Shown here: positions 26,791 to 34,479 of the stretch, in pieces | Position numbering within the stretch: the first letter of the stretch is position 1 | How the letters are laid out: the number at the start of each line of letters is the position of its first letter | Assembly: GCF_002591975.1 (NCBI RefSeq) | Contig: NZ_NVQE01000007.1 | Span: 112,240-176,239 of the forward strand | Source of the DNA: Mycobacterium neglectum | Lineage (GTDB): Bacteria > Actinomycetota > Actinomycetes > Mycobacteriales > Mycobacteriaceae | Reading direction: 5' to 3' | Length of the DNA: 64,000 nucleotides | Program-made: the position numbers and the translations under genes | Notes under the pieces: model-generated | What the model was told of the DNA's origin: nothing | Database searches by the model: none | Seen by the model: only the letters and a program-made list of their open reading frames with translations

Positions 26791-28320
26791 GTGAGCCGGA
26801 TCGGTGCCATTGACCTGCGCGATGCTGTGCTGGATGCGGATTCGTTCCGCAGCTGGGACACCACGCCGCTGGTTGTCGAACGCAGCGAGGCGTACCAGCG
26901 GGAACTGGATGCCGCGGCCGCCAAGACGGGCCTGGACGAGTCGGTGCTGACCGGCGAGGGCACGGTTTTCGGCCGACGGGTGGCACTGGTGGCCTGCGAG
27001 TTCGACTTCCTGGCCGGCTCGATCGGGGTCGCCGCGGCCGAGCGGATCACCACCGCGGTGGCCCGGGCGACGGCCGAGCGGCTGCCTCTGGTCGCGTCGC
27101 CCAGTTCGGGCGGCACCCGCATGCAGGAGGGCACCGTTGCGTTCCTGCAGATGGTCAAGATCACGGCAGCGGTCGAACTACACAAGCGGGCGCATCTGCC
27201 GTACCTGGTGTACCTGCGTCATCCCACGACCGGCGGGGTGTTCGCGTCCTGGGGTTCACTCGGTCATGTCACCGCCGCCGAGCCGGGTGCACTCATCGGC
27301 TTCCTCGGCCCCCGGGTTTACGAGCATCTCTACGGCGAACCGTTCCCTCCAGACGTCCAGACCGCCGAGAACCTGGAGCGCCACGGCGTCATCGACGGGA
27401 TCGTTCCGCTCGAGGCGGTGCGCTCGACGCTCGACCGCACCCTGAAGGTCCTCGCCGACCCACCTGATCCGCCACCGCCACCGCCCGAAGCCGGGCAGAT
27501 ACCCGATGTGCCGGCGTGGGAGTCGGTGGTGGCCTCTCGCCGACCCGACCGGCCCGGTGTTGGCTACCTGCTGCGGCACGGCACGTCGGAGCGGGTGCTG
27601 CTCTCGGGTACCGGCCGCGGCGAGGATGCCACCACGCTGCTGGCGTTGGCCAGGTTCGGCGGTCAACCCGCCGTGGTGCTCGGTCAGCAGCGTGTGCTCG
27701 GCGGGCTGGAGTCAATCCCGGGTCGCTCCGCTCTCCCCTACCCTGCGGGTGTGGGCCCAGCCCTCCGAGTCGGCCCTGCGGCCCTGCGCGAGGCTCGACG
27801 GGGCATGACGTTGGCCGCCGGGCTCAAATTGCCTCTGGTGCTCGTGATCGACACCGCGGGGCCTGCACTCACCGTCGAAGCCGAACAGGACGGCCTGGCC
27901 GGTGAAATCGCAAGGTGTCTGGCCGATCTCGTCACACTGGACACGCAGACGGTGTCGGTGCTGCTCGGCCAGGGCAGCGGCGGGCCTGCGCTGGCGATGG
28001 TGCCCGCCGACCGGGTGCTGGCCGCGCTGCACGGCTGGCTCGCCCCGCTGCCGCCAGAGGGGGCAAGCGCGATCGTGTTCCGCGATACCGAGCACGCGCC
28101 GGAACTGGCTGCGGCGCAGGGTATTCGGTCGGCCGACCTGCTGGGCAGCGGTATCGTCGACGCGATCGTGCCGGAATCTCCCGATGCGGCCGACGAGCCG
28201 CTGGCGTTCACGCGACGGCTGTCGGCCACCATTGCCACCGAACTTCACTCGTTGCGCTCGATGCCCGACTCCGAGCGGCTCGCCGCCAGGTTGGCGCGCT
28301 ATCGCCGAATCGGGCTCTGA
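26791..28320 (+). CDS. accD3: Acyl/acetyl-CoA carboxylase carboxyltransferase AccD3
   Basis: This 509-residue fused carboxyltransferase has two crotonase-like halves. The first has SPSSGGTRMQEG and LGPRVYE; the second has KLPLVLVIDTAGP and LLGQGSGGPALAM. It transfers the carboxyl group from carboxybiotin to an acyl-CoA in the cytosol together with an AccA-type subunit encoded elsewhere. It is divergent from echA6, as in M. tuberculosis. A Pro-rich linker (DPPDPPPPPPEAG) joins the halves. The start is a GTG. Confidence 0.92.
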   Translation: MSRIGAIDLRDAVLDADSFRSWDTTPLVVERSEAYQRELDAAAAKTGLDESVLTGEGTVFGRRVALVACEFDFLAGSIGVAAAERITTAVARATAERLPLVASPSSGGTRMQEGTVAFLQMVKITAAVELHKRAHLPYLVYLRHPTTGGVFASWGSLGHVTAAEPGALIGFLGPRVYEHLYGEPFPPDVQTAENLERHGVIDGIVPLEAVRSTLDRTLKVLADPPDPPPPPPEAGQIPDVPAWESVVASRRPDRPGVGYLLRHGTSERVLLSGTGRGEDATTLLALARFGGQPAVVLGQQRVLGGLESIPGRSALPYPAGVGPALRVGPAALREARRGMTLAAGLKLPLVLVIDTAGPALTVEAEQDGLAGEIARCLADLVTLDTQTVSVLLGQGSGGPALAMVPADRVLAALHGWLAPLPPEGASAIVFRDTEHAPELAAAQGIRSADLLGSGIVDAIVPESPDAADEPLAFTRRLSATIATELHSLRSMPDSERLAARLARYRRIGL

Positions 28321-28326
28321 TGAGGA

Positions 28327-30333
28327 TCAGACTTCGATGGGCGGATGCAATCGCTCCATCGTGTACTGCCGGTTTCTTCGGGCCGCCCACGCGCTGGCGG
28401 CCAACGAGGCTGCCAGCAGCGCGGCCAGGACCGCCGTCGCGATCCACAGCCGAGAGTCGATGCCGCCGACGGTGAGCTGACGTAAACCGTTGACCGCATA
28501 GGTCATCGGGTCGAACGGATGGATGACCTGGAACGGCTTCGCGGTGGTCTCTACCGGATAGATACCGCCGGCGGACACCAGCTGCAACATCAGGAACGCC
28601 AACGTGACGACACGTCCGACCGCCACCCCGAACACCGCGTTGAACGCCTGGATCATGGCCAGGAACGTGCCTGCGACAAGGACCAGGAAGCCGACGGTCG
28701 CGATCGGATACTTGGCGTGCAAGCCGACTCCGAAGTGAACCACGAGATACATGACCACCACTTGGCAGACCACGATCAGCAACCCCGGCCAGTATGAGGC
28801 GAGCACGACGCGCAGCGCACCCAGCCCGTTGACTATCGGTCGGGATTGCAACGGTGTCAACAACATCCAGACGATCAGTGCGCCGATGAACAATGCCAGC
28901 GGCATGAAGAAGGGCGCGAAACCGGTTCCGAAGGTGGCGGCAGGGTTGTTGTTGACCATGTCGAGGCCGACCGGAGCCGACAGTGTGCGCGCCACCTCGG
29001 TGCGCTGAGTCGGTGTCCACGACGGTACCTGCTTGGCACCCTGCCCCAACTTCGTCGCCAGTTCCTGTGCACCCGCCTGCAGCTTCTTGGTTCCATCGGC
29101 GAGTTGTCCTGCCCCATCGGCGATCTCGTGGCCTCCGTTGGACAGTTGCCGCAGACCGTCGTCGAGGCGGTTGGCTCCCGAGTTCAGCTGCTCGACGCCG
29201 TCGCGCAGTTTGGCGACATCGTTCCTCAGCCCGCCGTCAAGCGCGCTGGTGATGAAGGTTCGCAGCTTGCTGTTCGGGTCCCCGAGTTCGTTCTCCAACG
29301 CAGCGGCGCTGTCGCGCAATCGAATCAGGCCTGAATCGGTGGTCGGGTCGATCCCCTGGGCGCGCAGCAGCCCCTGGGCACGGGCCAGCACCTCACCCAT
29401 GTGGCGCACCGCGGGGTCGGGATTGGACCTCAGGAATCCGACGGCCGCCTCGACGATGGCCGCGGCCTGCACCTGGTCGACGTTGAGCGCGGCGATCCTA
29501 TCTGTGGTCGATCGCACGGCAGCGCTCAAATGCTGTGCGGCGGCGCCGACCTCGGCCGGGTCCAGCCTCAGCGCACCGACCCGGTCGAGCATGTGGATCA
29601 GCGGGTCCGTCGCCGTGTCCACGGCCGTCGACAGCTGCCGGGTGCCCGCCGCCAATTGCGCCGAACCGGCCTGTGCGGTGTCGAGCCCCGACGCCAGCGC
29701 GTCAGACCCGGTCGCCAGCCGCTGCGCACCGTCGTTGGCCTGGTCCAGCCCGGTGGACAGCTGCTGGGCGCCATCGGCGGCCTGCTCGAGCCCGGAGCCC
29801 GCATCGGAGAGCCCGGTCACCACGGTGCCGACCGTGCGTTCGCCGATCCTTTCGTTGACCTGATTGAGGACCTCGCGCGCCGCGTTCTGGCCGATGATCG
29901 ACGCGAGATAGTTGTTGGCATCGTTGAAGGTGAAACGAAGCTTGGCCTGTTGCGGATCGGTACCCGACACCGACGCGATGCCGGAGCTGAAGTCCTGCGG
30001 CAACGTGATCGAGAAGTAGTACTCCCCGCTCGCCACACCCTCGGCCGCCTTGGCGGCCGACACCTCGGACAGATTGAGCTGACCCGAGTCGATCAGGGCG
30101 GCGGCCACCTCGTCGCCAGCCCGGACCTGCTGACCTTGGGCGGTCGCGCCGCGATCCTCATTGACCAGCGCCACCGGAACCTTGTCCACTTCGGCGAACG
30201 GATTCCAGAACGCCCACAGGTACATGGCGCCGTACAGCAGTGGCATCAGGATGATCGTGATCAGGGCGATGCGCGGCAGCAGACCCCGCGAATAGCGCTT
30301 CAGGTCTGTGCCCAGAGACATTCCGGCAAGCAC
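28327..30333 (-). CDS. YhgE/Pip-family membrane export protein (ABC-2 type permease-like)
   Basis: This 668-residue protein has one N-terminal membrane helix (about 15-38) and a long extracellular region (about 40-440) rich in helical heptads and repeats of the form GAxQLxxGxxxL. A C-terminal block of about five membrane helices resembles ABC-2 permeases (ending near SLAASAWAARR). This is the YhgE/Pip layout, relatives of phage-infection protein and type VII-associated proteins. It lies two bases downstream of a degenerate ABC-type ATPase. An ATG at 30321 is an alternative start. Confidence 0.9.
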   Translation of the reverse strand: MLAGMSLGTDLKRYSRGLLPRIALITIILMPLLYGAMYLWAFWNPFAEVDKVPVALVNEDRGATAQGQQVRAGDEVAAALIDSGQLNLSEVSAAKAAEGVASGEYYFSITLPQDFSSGIASVSGTDPQQAKLRFTFNDANNYLASIIGQNAAREVLNQVNERIGERTVGTVVTGLSDAGSGLEQAADGAQQLSTGLDQANDGAQRLATGSDALASGLDTAQAGSAQLAAGTRQLSTAVDTATDPLIHMLDRVGALRLDPAEVGAAAQHLSAAVRSTTDRIAALNVDQVQAAAIVEAAVGFLRSNPDPAVRHMGEVLARAQGLLRAQGIDPTTDSGLIRLRDSAAALENELGDPNSKLRTFITSALDGGLRNDVAKLRDGVEQLNSGANRLDDGLRQLSNGGHEIADGAGQLADGTKKLQAGAQELATKLGQGAKQVPSWTPTQRTEVARTLSAPVGLDMVNNNPAATFGTGFAPFFMPLALFIGALIVWMLLTPLQSRPIVNGLGALRVVLASYWPGLLIVVCQVVVMYLVVHFGVGLHAKYPIATVGFLVLVAGTFLAMIQAFNAVFGVAVGRVVTLAFLMLQLVSAGGIYPVETTAKPFQVIHPFDPMTYAVNGLRQLTVGGIDSRLWIATAVLAALLAASLAASAWAARRNRQYTMERLHPPIEV

Positions 30334-30335
30334 GG

Positions 30336-31076
30336 TTACTCGCCCCCCTCGTGTTGTCCGATCAGTTCGGCGCGGGTGACGTTGTGCACCGCCAATTCGG
30401 CGCGCACCGCAGGGCCACCGACATAGCCTGCGACCGCGTTGACGCTGGCGGTGATGACGGTCTGTTCGCGCCCGAGTTCGATCAGCCGACCCAACAGCAT
30501 CGCGCGGCTGTCATCGCTGGCGACCTGGTCGAGGTTGCCGACCACGAGCAGTTCGGGGCGGGCGGTGTTGGCCAGCGCGATCCGCAGCAGCAGACCGTCG
30601 AGTTCGGTGAGTTCCTCGACGTACTCGGTCAGCGGCGGCAGCGGCAGCTCACCGAAGACCGGGCCGCAGACCCTGGCCAGGTCGGCCTGGTCGGCCCGCG
30701 GGATCAACCGGTGCCAGGCGGCGTCCCAGCGGAGCTGCTCGGTGATCAGGTCTGCGACGGTGACGGACTCGGCGACGGTGTCGAGCTCGTCGACGCCCGC
30801 CAGCGCGGCGTTGGCGAAGATATGGGTGGTGCGGGTGCGGCCCATCACCGTGAGGTCTCCGGACATCGGACGCATGCGGCCCGAGAGCGTCATCAGCAGC
30901 GCGGTGCGACCAGATCCGGCGGGACACCGCAACACGGTGACCCCACCCGCGTCGATGTCCAGATCGATGGGACCGTAGACCGGCCCCCACGGACCTTTCA
31001 TGCGGATTCCCCGCGCGCTCACCGCCGGTGTCGGCGGCTCCTCGTCTGGGGCTTGATCGCCGTAAGGCACCGACAT
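30336..31076 (-). CDS. Degenerate ABC-type ATPase partner of the YhgE protein
   Basis: This 246-residue protein is built like an ABC nucleotide-binding domain, but its motifs are altered. Walker A reads CPAGSGRT (51-58) with arginine in place of the invariant lysine. The signature region (VEELTELDGLLLRIALA) lacks LSGGQ, and the Walker B strand LLVVGNLDQV lacks the Asp-Glu pair. It probably cannot hydrolyse ATP normally and may be structural or regulatory. The ATG at 31076 gives the best domain start; an upstream start at 31106 adds ten residues. It is paired with the YhgE gene two bases downstream. Confidence 0.82.
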   Translation of the reverse strand: MSVPYGDQAPDEEPPTPAVSARGIRMKGPWGPVYGPIDLDIDAGGVTVLRCPAGSGRTALLMTLSGRMRPMSGDLTVMGRTRTTHIFANAALAGVDELDTVAESVTVADLITEQLRWDAAWHRLIPRADQADLARVCGPVFGELPLPPLTEYVEELTELDGLLLRIALANTARPELLVVGNLDQVASDDSRAMLLGRLIELGREQTVITASVNAVAGYVGGPAVRAELAVHNVTRAELIGQHEGGE

Positions 31077-31116
31077 CGGGCAATTGCAGCACATCGACGG
31101 TGGCATTCTGGGGAAT

Positions 31117-31809
31117 GTGGAACCTCTGCTCCATTTCGCCTCGAACTACTGGTGGCTGGTCTTTCCGCTCAGTGGCGTGATCGGCGGTGGACTGAAGGCG
31201 GTGCAGGCGGCCAACGAACGTCGCGCGCAGCGACGGCTGGAGCGCTACCGGATCAAACAGCAGACCAAGGTGGCACTCGCGCAGGCATCGAACCGGTCGC
31301 GCAACAACGAGACGGCCAATCGTCGCGAGATGACGAAAGTGCTGGCCCGCCACGACAACACCGACGCCCGCTGGCTGGAATACGAGATCGACGTCGCCAG
31401 GCTGTTGGACTTTCCGCTGATGACCGATATGCGCGATCCGTTGACCATTGCCTTCCACAAGGCCCGCAGCCGTGCCGACCTGCTGCGCCCGGACGGCGTC
31501 GACGACATCCTCGATGACCGCGACGCGCAACTGGAGTATCGCGACGCCGTGCACGAATACGTTGCCGCGTTCGACGTAGCCGAGGCCGAGGCGACCCGCA
31601 GGCGCCGCAGCGACTTCTCCGCCGACGCGCAGGAACGCCTCGAGCGCGCACAGCACCTGCTGCGCCTCGCATCAGACGGCGGCGCCACCAACGAAGAACG
31701 CAAGGCCGCCTACACCCGAGCCCGCAAGGAACTCGATGGGCTGATCGTGCTGCCGGCCGTCACCCGCGCGGCCATCGAGCGCAAGATCGCCGGCGAGATC
31801 GAGGCCTGA
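31117..31809 (+). CDS. Membrane-anchored coiled-coil protein of unknown function
   Basis: This 230-residue protein has one N-terminal membrane helix (about residues 8-28, NYWWLVFPLSGVIGGG) and a long charged cytosolic helical region with many Arg/Glu heptads. The GTG at 31117, after a GGGGA site, is chosen because earlier in-frame starts lack coding character. It is divergent from the ABC-like gene, 40 bases away. It is possibly a scaffold. No family recognised. Confidence 0.82.
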   Translation: MEPLLHFASNYWWLVFPLSGVIGGGLKAVQAANERRAQRRLERYRIKQQTKVALAQASNRSRNNETANRREMTKVLARHDNTDARWLEYEIDVARLLDFPLMTDMRDPLTIAFHKARSRADLLRPDGVDDILDDRDAQLEYRDAVHEYVAAFDVAEAEATRRRRSDFSADAQERLERAQHLLRLASDGGATNEERKAAYTRARKELDGLIVLPAVTRAAIERKIAGEIEA

Positions 31810-31828
31810 CCCTTAGGCGCCGAGCGGG

Positions 31829-32275
31829 TTACGCGACGGCAAGCGCCGCAAGCAACGCCGCGCAGGTGAGGAAATCCAGCGGCAGGCGCAACAGGCTGCG
31901 CCGAGTCCACGCCACCGCGGCGGCCTCGTCGACGCCCGCCGGATCCGCCTTCTCGAACTTCACCGCCCTTGGCACGAAGTCGACAAACGACCACACCCGC
32001 ATCACGGCGTGGCTGACCAGCGCCACCAGCAGGGCGAATCGGACGTCGGCGTCGCGCCAGGCGGCGATGAGCGTCACGATCAGCAGCACCTCGAACAGGG
32101 TGTGTGCGGGAATCCAGAACCGGCGCCGGGAGATCCCCCCGTTCTGCGCCTGGATGATGCCGGGCCGCTTGGGCCAGGCCGGGTCGACGACAACGGTTTC
32201 GTAGAGACCGCCTCCGAGAAGAGCGCAGGCGGCAAGGGTGGTTACGGCGATCAGGACAAGCGTCGGGGTCCACAT
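31829..32275 (-). CDS. Four-helix membrane protein (DUF1772-like)
   Basis: This 148-residue membrane protein has predicted helices at about 4-26, 58-75, 79-98 and 130-147. The motif ETVVVDPAWPKRPGIIQAQN in the first loop resembles small actinobacterial DUF1772-type proteins. It lies 13 bases downstream of a TetR gene with the same orientation, so it may be co-transcribed with it. The start is the ATG at 32275. Confidence 0.78.
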   Translation of the reverse strand: MWTPTLVLIAVTTLAACALLGGGLYETVVVDPAWPKRPGIIQAQNGGISRRRFWIPAHTLFEVLLIVTLIAAWRDADVRFALLVALVSHAVMRVWSFVDFVPRAVKFEKADPAGVDEAAAVAWTRRSLLRLPLDFLTCAALLAALAVA

Positions 32276-32288
32276 CACCGCCGATTAT

Positions 32289-32831
32289 CTAGGGCGCCTC
32301 GAGGTAGCGCTGAACGGAGGGTCCCAGCCAGGCGACGGCCTCGTCATGCGGCATGGCGACGATCGGCGGCAGTCGCAGCACGTATCGGCACAACGCCAGC
32401 CCGAGCGTCTGCGTCGCGATCAGCGCCGCGCGACGTTCCGGTGCGTCGGGGTTGATCTTCGCGACCGCCGGTAGCAGTTGAGTCGCGAACATCGTCCGCA
32501 TCCGTTGCGCCGCTTCGGCATTGGTGGCACTCGCGCGCAGTAGCACGATAAGCACTTCGTCGCGTTCCCAGCGACTGATGAAGTGGTCGACCAGCGCGAC
32601 TCCCAGCTGGTCGCGGTCGACGGCGGACAGATCGGGAAGCTCCAAGTCGAAATCGGCCGCGGCGGCGAACAGCTGGTCCTTGCTACCGAAGTAGCGCATC
32701 ACCATCGACGGGTCGATGTTGGCGTCCGCGGCGATCGCCCTGATGGTGGCCCGCTCGAACCCCGATTTGGCGAACCTCTCCCTGGCCGCGGCCAGGATCA
32801 CCGCCTTCGTCTGCTCTGCCGATCTGCGCAT
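32289..32831 (-). CDS. TetR-family regulator
   Basis: This 180-residue TetR protein has a helix-turn-helix near residues 25-50 (RATIRAIAADANIDPSMVMRYFGSKDQLF) and a TetR ligand domain with a GxxLCRYVLRLPPI end. The ATG at 32831 is chosen; an upstream start would cross the operator. It is divergent from an FAD monooxygenase gene, and two matching palindromes lie between them (32846-32861 and 32886-32909). It probably represses both genes until a phenolic or polyketide-like inducer binds. Confidence 0.92.
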   Translation of the reverse strand: MRRSAEQTKAVILAAARERFAKSGFERATIRAIAADANIDPSMVMRYFGSKDQLFAAAADFDLELPDLSAVDRDQLGVALVDHFISRWERDEVLIVLLRASATNAEAAQRMRTMFATQLLPAVAKINPDAPERRAALIATQTLGLALCRYVLRLPPIVAMPHDEAVAWLGPSVQRYLEAP

Positions 32832-32845
32832 GCCAACGATTGTAG

Positions 32846-32861
32846 GCCAACAGGTGTTGAC
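32846..32861. promoter_or_regulatory. TetR operator A (GCCAACA-GG-TGTTGAC)
   Basis: This palindrome has a 12-base perfect core CAACAGGTGTTG (32848-32859). It overlaps a TTGACA -35 element at 32857-32862 that faces the FAD-monooxygenase gene. It matches operator B in 13 of 16 bases, with the same half-sites GCCAAC / GTTGRC. Confidence 0.7.
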
Positions 32862-32885
32862 ATCGGGGCCATCCGGGGGAATCAT

Positions 32886-32909
32886 CTATGCCAACAAGCG
32901 TTGGCATAG
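32886..32909. promoter_or_regulatory. TetR operator B (10-base arms, 4-base spacer)
   Basis: CTATGCCAAC at 32886-32895 and GTTGGCATAG at 32900-32909 are perfect inverted arms around AAGC. The centre lies 44 bases from operator A, about four helical turns, so two dimers could bind the same face of the DNA between the divergent tetR and monooxygenase genes. Confidence 0.82.
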
Positions 32910-32933
32910 CTGGCACGAGTGAAGGAGAGACCG

Positions 32934-34070
32934 ATGTATGACACCCAAGTTCTCGTTATCGGCGCAGGTCCGACCGGGTTGACGCTGGCCGCATCGCTGG
33001 TTGCCCGCGGAGTCGCGACCACCGTCGTCGATCAGCAGGCCGCTGGGGCCAACACGTCCCGGGCTGCGGTGGTGAATGCCCGCACGCTCGAGGTTCTCGA
33101 ACCTCTCGACGTGGCCAGGCGGCTCGTGAAGGAAGGCGTCGCGGCGCCGTTGTTCACGATCCGCGACCGGGGCCGCACGCTGATCCCGATCGATTTCTCC
33201 GGGTTGCCGACGGACTATCCGTACTCGCTGATGGTGCCGCAGTCGACCACCGAGCGGCTGCTGCTGGAACGCCTCGAAGAACTCGGCGGTGCGGTGCTGC
33301 GACCGACGACCGTCATGGCGATCGAGCAGGACGCCGATGGGGCGACCGCGACGTTCGACGACGGTGCGGTCTTCCGCGCGCGCTACGTCGTCGGCGCCGA
33401 CGGCATTCACAGCACCGTGCGCGAGCAGGCCGGCATCGGATTCGAGGGCAGCGCGTATGACGAGTCCTTCGTGCTGGCCGACGTCCGACTCGCCGGCGAC
33501 GCGCCACACGACGAGGTGATCCTGTTCTGGGCGACCGCGGGCCTGACCGTAGTGGCGCCGCTGCCGGACGGCGTGTACCGAATCGTCGCGCCGGTCACCG
33601 ACGCCCCCGAGGAACCCACTGCGGAGTTCGTCCAGCAGATTCTCGACACCCGCGTCGGCGCGGACCGGATGACCGTCACCGACGTCATCTGGGGCTCGCG
33701 GTTCCGCGTTCATCACCGCGTCGCCGACACCTACCGCGCGGGCCGCCTGCTGCTCGCCGGCGACGCGGCGCACGTGCACAGCCCCGCCGGCGGGCAAGGC
33801 ATGAATCTGGGCATCCAGGACGCGGTCGCGTTGGGCGATGCGCTGGCCGCTGTCCTTGGCGGCGCACCGGAGACCCTGCTCGACGACTACACCGCCGTTC
33901 GCCGCCCGATCGCCAAAGACGTTGTGGCGATGACGGATCGACTCACCCGGTTGGCCACGCTGCCGCGCGCGGCACGCCCGATCCGCAATGCCGTCATCGG
34001 CCTGCTCGGGCGGGTGCCAGCGGTCCGGGTGGCGCTCGCCCGCAAGCTCAGCGGTCTGGTGTACCGGTGA
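32934..34070 (+). CDS. FAD-dependent monooxygenase (PheA/TfdB / aromatic hydroxylase type)
   Basis: This 378-residue flavoprotein has GAGPTGLTLAASLVARG (dinucleotide binding) and GDAAHVHSPAGGQGMNLGIQDA (FAD ribityl-binding DG/GD motifs). It lacks the C-terminal thioredoxin-like domain of the larger phenol hydroxylases. An AGGAG site before the ATG at 32934 supports this start. It hydroxylates an aromatic or polyketide-like compound using NAD(P)H. It is regulated by the divergent TetR. The last 23 bases overlap the next, convergent gene. Confidence 0.92.
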   Translation: MYDTQVLVIGAGPTGLTLAASLVARGVATTVVDQQAAGANTSRAAVVNARTLEVLEPLDVARRLVKEGVAAPLFTIRDRGRTLIPIDFSGLPTDYPYSLMVPQSTTERLLLERLEELGGAVLRPTTVMAIEQDADGATATFDDGAVFRARYVVGADGIHSTVREQAGIGFEGSAYDESFVLADVRLAGDAPHDEVILFWATAGLTVVAPLPDGVYRIVAPVTDAPEEPTAEFVQQILDTRVGADRMTVTDVIWGSRFRVHHRVADTYRAGRLLLAGDAAHVHSPAGGQGMNLGIQDAVALGDALAAVLGGAPETLLDDYTAVRRPIAKDVVAMTDRLTRLATLPRAARPIRNAVIGLLGRVPAVRVALARKLSGLVYR

Positions 34071-34449
34071 GCTCCACGGCGCGGCCGCGGCTGCCTGCGT
34101 AGAGCGCGGCGGTCGCGGCGACGACCTCGACGAGTGCCAGCAGTGTCGCCACCGCCATGAGCGTCGACGACGGTGGCGCCGCTGCGTTTGCAGTGCCGTG
34201 GTGATGCGCGGGGCCGGGCAGGTGCAGCGCGATCATCGCGATGTTCATCAGGGCGACGACCACCCAGGCGCGCGCCGCACCGTCACGCCACAGTTCGCGC
34301 GCGCAGTACAGGCACGCCACGATCATCGTCGCGAGCAGACCGGCCGCGATCACGTTGGGCGAGTGGCCCAGCATCGCCGCGTGCAGACTCGCAGAAGCGA
34401 CCGCGAGCGCCGCGCACGCCCGTCGTGCCACCGTCGACGTAGAGGTCAT
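34048..34449 (-). CDS. Small membrane protein of unknown function
   Basis: This 133-residue protein has about four hydrophobic segments (roughly 10-30, 33-52, 60-78, 95-117) and a histidine-rich loop (LHLPGPAHHHG) between the third and fourth. The histidines could bind a metal ion. It overlaps the convergent monooxygenase gene by 23 bases. No family recognised. Confidence 0.68.
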   Translation of the reverse strand: MTSTSTVARRACAALAVASASLHAAMLGHSPNVIAAGLLATMIVACLYCARELWRDGAARAWVVVALMNIAMIALHLPGPAHHHGTANAAAPPSSTLMAVATLLALVEVVAATAALYAGSRGRAVELTGTPDR

Positions 34450-34479
34450 GTAGGTAGAGACTCCGGCGAGCGTCAGAAC

